Origin: Amycolatopsis sp. FDAARGOS 1241
GTDB lineage: Bacteria; Actinomycetota; Actinomycetes; Mycobacteriales; Pseudonocardiaceae
Direction: 5' to 3'
Assembly: GCF_016889705.1 (NCBI RefSeq)
Contig: NZ_CP069526.1
Location: forward strand, 3,038,001 to 3,102,000
DNA: 64,000 nucleotides
Both the position numbers and the translations under genes were made by a program. Shown piece after piece: positions 59,645 through 64,000 of the stretch (position 1 is its first letter; every line of letters starts with the position of its first letter). The notes beneath the pieces were generated by a model. The model was not told the DNA's origin. It ran no database searches and saw nothing but the letters and a program-made list of their open reading frames with translations.

Positions 59645-60367
59645 ATGGGCCGGGCAATCGAAGTGACTTGGGACGGCGTGCTGGCCGGCAGCCCGGAGCA
59701 GGTGTGGGACGCGTTCACGAACCGCACCCGCAGCTGGCTCTGGCAGAGCACGTACGAACCGCGCCGCGGTGGCGCCGAGCGAGGGCTGACTGCGAACGGC
59801 GGGACCGTGCTCGAGTGGGACCCCGCGCGGCGGTTCGTGACGCGCGCCGAGGGTGGCCGCGGGTGGTTCAACCAGCTCGACTACGACTTGGAGCCCGTGC
59901 GCACCGGCACGCGGCTGCACTACACGCACCGCACGGTGCTCGGCGATGACCACGAAGTGCAGCTCGACTCGTGCCTGCACCACACCAAGTTCTACTACCA
60001 CTCGCTCACCGAATACGTCCGCTGTTTCGCCGGCCGTGACGCGACGTACGTCTCGGCGCAGGCGCCCGGGTATTCCACCGAGGGCGGCTTCGACGCGGTG
60101 TGTCACGCGCTCGGCGCCGGGAACGCCGCCGTCGGTGAGCAGGTGGTCGCGAACGGACCGGTGACGCTGGCCGGGGTCGTCGACTACCGCACCGACCGGT
60201 TCCTCGGCATCCGCACGGACAGCGCCCTCTTCCGCGTCTACGGCCGAGATGCCTGGGGCTGGCCGGTCGCCGCCGCGGTGCACGACTTCGCAGCCGGCGC
60301 CGGCGGCACCGAAGAGGACTGGACCACCTGGCTGGCCGGGGTTTTCGGCTCCGGCGAAGGAGCCTGA
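59645..60367 (+). CDS. SRPBCC (AHSA1-like) domain protein
   Basis: The first ~140 residues of this 240-residue protein form the helix-grip fold (VTWDGVLAGSPEQVWDAFTN, LHYTHRTVLGDDHEVQLDSC). The C-terminal part may be a second related domain (VVDYRTDRFLGIRTDSALFR). These proteins bind hydrophobic ligands or assist other proteins. No specific role can be read. It lies 72 bases after the Lrp gene and may share its transcript. Confidence 0.8.
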   Translation: MGRAIEVTWDGVLAGSPEQVWDAFTNRTRSWLWQSTYEPRRGGAERGLTANGGTVLEWDPARRFVTRAEGGRGWFNQLDYDLEPVRTGTRLHYTHRTVLGDDHEVQLDSCLHHTKFYYHSLTEYVRCFAGRDATYVSAQAPGYSTEGGFDAVCHALGAGNAAVGEQVVANGPVTLAGVVDYRTDRFLGIRTDSALFRVYGRDAWGWPVAAAVHDFAAGAGGTEEDWTTWLAGVFGSGEGA

Positions 60368-60479
60368 GCCGACGGACGAGCGTCCGATCCGGCCGCCGAG
60401 TGTTCATCCGCGCGTCGTTGCCGGGCGTGCGCGGCCTCGCCTAGCGTCGGGCCGACTTCGGACCTATGCGGAGGTACGC

Positions 60480-62003
60480 ATGCCCACTGGGGATCTCAGC
60501 CGGCGTAACTTGTTGCGCGTGAGCGGTGCCGTGGCGGCGGGGGCGGCGATGGGCATGCTGCCCGGCGTCGCGTTCGCGGCTCCCGCGCCCGGCACGTCGC
60601 GGCAGACCAAGACGGTCACGGGCACCTTCAAGCCCGACGTGCCGGACTGGTACTACCTGCCGGTCGATGTGCCGCGCGGGGTCAAGCAGATCGACGTGGT
60701 GTACTCCTACGACAGACCGGCCGTGCCGGCCGGGACGCGCGGGAACGCCTGCGACATCGGCATGTTCGGGCCGGAGGGCCACGACCTCGGCAACTCGCGC
60801 GGCTTCCGCGGCTGGTCCGGCGGATTCCGCGACCGCTTCTCGATCAGCGCGTCGGAGGCCACGCCCGGCTACGTCGCCGGCCCCATCAAGCAGGGCCGCT
60901 GGCACGTGATCCTCGGCCCCTACACCGTGGCGCCACAGGGCATGAACTACCGCGTCGACATCACGCTCACGTTCGGCCCGGACGACGCACCGTTCAAGCC
61001 GAACCCGGCGCCGGAAACCGCGCCGGCTCGCCAGCGCGGCCAGTCGTGGTACCGCGGCGACTGCCATCTGCACACCGTCCACTCCGACGGCCGGCGCACG
61101 CCGGACCAGCTCGTCGCCGACGCACGCGCGGCCGGTCTCGACTTCATCGTCTCCACCGACCACAACACCAAGAGCTCGCAGCTCATCTGGGGTGACTACG
61201 CCACCGACGACCTGCTGATCCTCAACGGCGAAGAGGTCACCACGCGCTCGGGCCACTGGCCGGCGATCGGCCTGCCCGCAGGTACCTGGATCGACTGGCG
61301 CTACCGCGCGTCCGACGCGGCGGACTTCCGGCACTTCACCGACCAGGTGCACCGCGCCGGCGGCCTGGTCACCGCGGCCCACCCGTTCGCCAACTGCTTC
61401 GGCTGCACCTACGAGTTCGCGTACGAGATCGCGGACCTCGTCGAGGTGTGGAACGGCCCGTGGACGGCCGACGACGAGGCCAGCGTCACGCACTGGGACG
61501 GCCTGCTGCGCGGCGGCCGCTGGATCCCGGCGATCGGCGACTCCGACGCGCACAACCCGGACCAGGTCGTGGCCCTGCCGCACACCGTGGTGCAGGCGAA
61601 GAGCCTGGGTCGCGCCGACCTGCTGGCGGGCCTCAAGGCCGGCCGCAGCTGGCTGGCCGAGTCGAAGGACGTGAACCTCGAGTTCGGCGTGTCCGGCGGC
61701 GGGCGCAGCGCCGGCATCGGCGAGCGGCTCACCGCGGGTACCGGCACGCCGGTCACGGTCAGCGCGACGGTCAGCGGCGCGCCGGGCACCACGGTCACGT
61801 TCCTCGACCAGCTCGGCCCGGAGCACACCGAGACGGTGCCCGCGAGCGGCACCGCGACCGCGACGTGGACCACCTACCCGCGTTACAGCCGGTGGGTGCG
61901 CGTCGAGGTGCGCCGTCCGTCGGGTGGCCCCAACACCACCACGCCGAACGCCATGGTGGCGATGTCGAACCCGATCTTCCTGGGCGCCGCCGACGGCAAG
62001 TGA
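60480..62003 (+). CDS. Tat-exported CehA/McbA-type PHP metallohydrolase
   Basis: The 507-residue protein starts with a twin-arginine signal (LSRRNLLRVSGAVAAGAA, cleavage near AFA-AP). A beta-rich N-terminal domain of about 150 residues follows. The PHP domain has metal ligands in GDCHLHTVHSDG, VSTDHN, AAHPFAN and GDSDAHN, followed by a C-terminal Ig-like domain. CehA and McbA hydrolyse carbamate and related esters. The natural substrate here is unknown. GGAGGT at 60470-60475 fixes the ATG. Confidence 0.9.
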   Translation: MPTGDLSRRNLLRVSGAVAAGAAMGMLPGVAFAAPAPGTSRQTKTVTGTFKPDVPDWYYLPVDVPRGVKQIDVVYSYDRPAVPAGTRGNACDIGMFGPEGHDLGNSRGFRGWSGGFRDRFSISASEATPGYVAGPIKQGRWHVILGPYTVAPQGMNYRVDITLTFGPDDAPFKPNPAPETAPARQRGQSWYRGDCHLHTVHSDGRRTPDQLVADARAAGLDFIVSTDHNTKSSQLIWGDYATDDLLILNGEEVTTRSGHWPAIGLPAGTWIDWRYRASDAADFRHFTDQVHRAGGLVTAAHPFANCFGCTYEFAYEIADLVEVWNGPWTADDEASVTHWDGLLRGGRWIPAIGDSDAHNPDQVVALPHTVVQAKSLGRADLLAGLKAGRSWLAESKDVNLEFGVSGGGRSAGIGERLTAGTGTPVTVSATVSGAPGTTVTFLDQLGPEHTETVPASGTATATWTTYPRYSRWVRVEVRRPSGGPNTTTPNAMVAMSNPIFLGAADGK

Positions 62004-62095
62004 CGCCGGCCGTCCTCCCTCACCCACACGCTCACCAAACCTGCCCTCCGGGCAGAATTGTCCGGAGAGCTGAGCGAAGGGTGGGGGGAGGACGG

Positions 62096-62929
62096 GTGCG
62101 CGGGTGCGGCGTGAAGGCGGCGATCCTGGCCGTCGTCGTGGTGCTCGCGGTCGTGGTCGTCGTGGTGGTCGTGCTGTCGAACAGCGGCAAGATCGCCACG
62201 CCCGGCTGCACGGTCACGGTGCCGCAGCAGGGTGACCAGTCGGAGCCCACGCAGTTCACGCTGCAGCCCGACCAGATGAGCAACGCCGCGACGATCGCCG
62301 CGGTCGCGTCGAAGGAGGGCCTGCCGGCGCACGCCGTGACCGTCGCCCTCGCGACGGCGCTGCAGGAGTCCAAACTGCGCAACCTCAGCGGTGGTGACCG
62401 CGACTCCGTGGGGCTGTTCCAGCAACGCCCCAGCCAGGGCTGGGGCACACCGGCGCAGCTGCAGGATCCCGTCTACGCGTCGACGGCGTTCTACGAAAAG
62501 CTCGTGAAGCTCGACGGCTGGGAGGCGATGCCCATCACGGAGGCGGCACAGTCCGTGCAGCGCTCCGCCGCCCCCGACGCCTACGCGCAGTGGGAACCCC
62601 AGGCCCGCGCCGCGGCGGCCGCGCTGACCGGGCAGTACCCGGCCGCACTGACCTGCCGCAACATCACCGTCGGCCCGGCCACCGCGGACCTCGTGAAGAC
62701 CGCCACGGCCGAACTGGGCACCGCCCGCCTCAGCGGCGCCCACCCGGCCGCCCAGGGCTGGGCCATCAGCACCTGGCTGGTCGCCCGCGCCCGCACGGTG
62801 GGCGTCGACAAGGTCAGCTTCGCCGGCCAGAGCTGGACCGCGGAGTCCGGCGCCTGGGCCGTCGATCCGAACGCCGGACAGAACCTCTCGCTGCACCAAG
62901 TGCCCGCCACGCCGCCGACCTCCCAGTAG
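62096..62929 (+). CDS. Membrane-anchored lysozyme-fold protein
   Basis: The 277-residue protein has one N-terminal membrane segment rich in Val (LAVVVVLAVVVVVVVVL). The domain near residues 60-185 looks like a transglycosylase-type lysozyme fold: VTVALATALQESKLRN, with the likely catalytic Glu, then DSVGLFQQRPSQGWGT. The C-terminal part (TAELGTARLSGAHPAAQGWA) is unknown. Homologues are often mislabelled as heavy metal transporters. GTG at 62096 has GGAGG five bases upstream; a GTG at 62111 is an alternative. Confidence 0.8.
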   Translation: MRGCGVKAAILAVVVVLAVVVVVVVVLSNSGKIATPGCTVTVPQQGDQSEPTQFTLQPDQMSNAATIAAVASKEGLPAHAVTVALATALQESKLRNLSGGDRDSVGLFQQRPSQGWGTPAQLQDPVYASTAFYEKLVKLDGWEAMPITEAAQSVQRSAAPDAYAQWEPQARAAAAALTGQYPAALTCRNITVGPATADLVKTATAELGTARLSGAHPAAQGWAISTWLVARARTVGVDKVSFAGQSWTAESGAWAVDPNAGQNLSLHQVPATPPTSQ

Positions 62930-62961
62930 CGTCCACTTCGGACAGTGTCTGCTCCGGACGG

Positions 62962-63310
62962 TCAGCGCGCGAAGGCGTCCACGCCCGTCAGCTCCGCGGA
63001 CACCCGCTACGACCGCGCCGCAGCCCCCGTGACGTCGTTGCCCTCCGCGACGTCACAGTCTTCGCAGGAGAGCCCACCGAGGCCGGCCAGCTGCGGTGAG
63101 ATCGCGGCCCACGCCTGCGTCGCCGCGCCTTGCTCCGGGGGTCTCGAACTCCATGTGCATCGTGCCGTGCTCGTCCATCCACCGGCGCTCGACCATCTCC
63201 GCCCGCGCCAAGTGACGCTGCAACGGCGTCATGATCGGCCCTGACACCGTGGGGCTGCAGCAATGCGTCCAGGTGAACAGCGAACAGGACGTTGGCGTGT
63301 TCGCCGTGTC
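62962..63310 (-). pseudogene. C-terminal remnant of a short-chain dehydrogenase gene
   Basis: Pieces of an SDR oxidoreductase are readable in different minus-strand frames. They are NVLFAVHLDALLQPHGVRA (near 63300-63245), then MTPLQRHLARAEMVERRW, then EQGAATQAWAAISPQLAG, LSCEDCDVAE, and finally VSAELTGVDAFAR before TGA at 62964-62962. This order matches the C-terminal third of retinol-dehydrogenase-like SDRs. At least three frame changes and the missing N-terminal two thirds show a decayed gene. Confidence 0.65.
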
Positions 63311-63739
63311 TCCGGCGATGCCCCGAGTCTCCGGGCCGATGGACGGCACGTCGGCAAGGTGACCCGATGAAAGGTGTGGCGACACCGGCGCAGGTCACCG
63401 ACCGGCTGGCTGCGTGGCGTCCTCGGAGTACAGCGCTCGGGAGCGTCGAGGCGAGGAGCGGGGGGCAATGGTTGTGATCGCTTCCGGTGGTTCTCGAGGC
63501 CCTGCGCGGGGGCTGGGCAATGAGGTGGTGGATCACCAGGATGCCGAGCCCGGCGAGCCGCACGTGCGGTACGCGTCGTCGGCGGACATCCCGGGGCGCC
63601 GCGTGCGGCGGAAGCCTCCTTTTGTGCCGGGCCGTCCGATCTTGCAGAATGTTGATCATGGGGCGCGGCAGGAACCGCCGGCGCTCGCGGGTCGTCAGAC
63701 CACGGCGCGAGACGGTGCGGCAGGAAGGCGGAACCGGAG
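63311..63739. other. 429 bases without a recognisable gene
   Basis: No frame on either strand resembles a protein that I know and no repeat or terminator is evident. The stretch lies between two damaged genes and may be degraded coding sequence. Confidence 0.45.
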
Positions 63740-64000
63740 ATAACCTACCCACCAGCCCGGGCAGGGCGGCCGGCCCGACCCCTACGGCCAGGGCTGGCAG
63801 CAACCCGGCCCGGGCGGGCAGCCGGGTGGGTCCCCCACTCTCAGCAGCCAGGTCAGCAGCCCGGGCAGGCTCCGGACACGCGGCAGTACGCACAGCCGTA
63901 TCCGGGAACCGAGCGTCTGGTCATCCCGTCCGGCAAGATCATGTCGTCCTCGGTGAGCCCGGACGGCACCCACGTCGCCGCCTCGCTCACCGACGGCGGG
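63740..64000 (+). pseudogene. Damaged 5' end of a Pro/Gln/Gly-rich, probably beta-propeller protein, running off the window
   Basis: Family-like sequence appears in pieces in several frames. TYPPA follows an ATA codon at 63740 where an ATG would fit (GGAACCGGAG lies before it). GRPDPYGQGWQQPGPGGQ comes next, then PHSQQPGQQPGQAPDTRQYA, and finally LVIPSGKIMSSSVSPDGTHV to the end. Two or more indels in C/G runs separate the pieces. The last part resembles a PD40/WD40-like repeat. It may be an inactive gene or an intact one with assembly errors. Confidence 0.35.

Noticed and set aside
63053..63385. Intact 110-residue minus-strand gene
   Set aside because: Only its middle resembles an SDR, and the flanking SDR segments lie in other frames, so it is part of a pseudogene.

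Overview
The window is high-GC (about 70% by eye) actinobacterial DNA. GTG starts, start-stop overlaps of the GTGA/ATGA type, TANNNT -10 boxes and the gene content point to Pseudonocardiaceae, most likely Amycolatopsis or a relative. That placement is inference, because no rRNA or tRNA gene is present.

1-16.7 kb is a core chromosomal block: partial aroA (minus), then pyrG, an ADP-ribose NUDIX hydrolase, xerD, a parA-like ATPase with a small possible ribbon-helix-helix partner, scpA, scpB, rluB, cmk, an acyltransferase and der. It couples CTP synthesis, chromosome condensation and dimer resolution, rRNA modification and ribosome assembly. The series is interrupted between rluB and cmk (9.0-13.7 kb) by a secreted X-Pro peptidase, a KhtT/KhtU-like K+(H+) antiporter pair, and a divergent DUF4267/TetR pair in which both genes are broken. 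A perfect 10 x 17 bp tandem repeat and a strong terminator follow der.

17-25 kb holds a 1,312-residue Pls/PosA-type single-module NRPS (adenylation, carrier, six membrane segments, three soluble tandem domains), the architecture of epsilon-poly-L-lysine synthetase. It is preceded by an overlapping 27-codon cationic leader ORF and followed by an M1 metallopeptidase, a membrane cyclophilin and an orphan P-loop ATPase. 25-29.9 kb is a hydroxyquinol (resorcinol-type) catabolic set: flavin monooxygenase, a fused maleylacetate reductase/hydroxyquinol dioxygenase, and an AraC regulator. 30-36.7 kb is an oxidative uronate pathway (uronate dehydrogenase, IclR regulator, KdgD, glucarate dehydratase, an unknown protein, alpha-ketoglutaric semialdehyde dehydrogenase). 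A Tat-exported PL8 polysaccharide lyase, a Baeyer-Villiger-type monooxygenase and a lipoprotein come next.

42-49.5 kb contains a zinc-free bL36 paralog and a minus-strand five-gene set: SWIM zinc-finger protein, DUF5691, MoxR-type AAA+ ATPase, DUF5682 and a VWA protein. Four of the five are translationally coupled. Their joint function is unknown and this is one of the most interesting systems here. 49.6-54.5 kb is a surface-sugar module (UDP-sulfoquinovose synthase-like enzyme, GtrA flippase, a GT-C/GT2 fusion, a nucleotide-sugar epimerase). 54.7-57 kb is an EspR-like regulator with a perfect inverted-repeat operator, followed by ImmA-like and MAB_1171c-like genes that both carry frameshifts. 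57-64 kb holds a 2H phosphoesterase, a deaminase, an F420-type LLM oxidoreductase, an Lrp regulator, an SRPBCC protein, a Tat-exported PHP hydrolase, a lysozyme-fold protein, a decayed SDR gene, and the damaged start of a gene that leaves the window.
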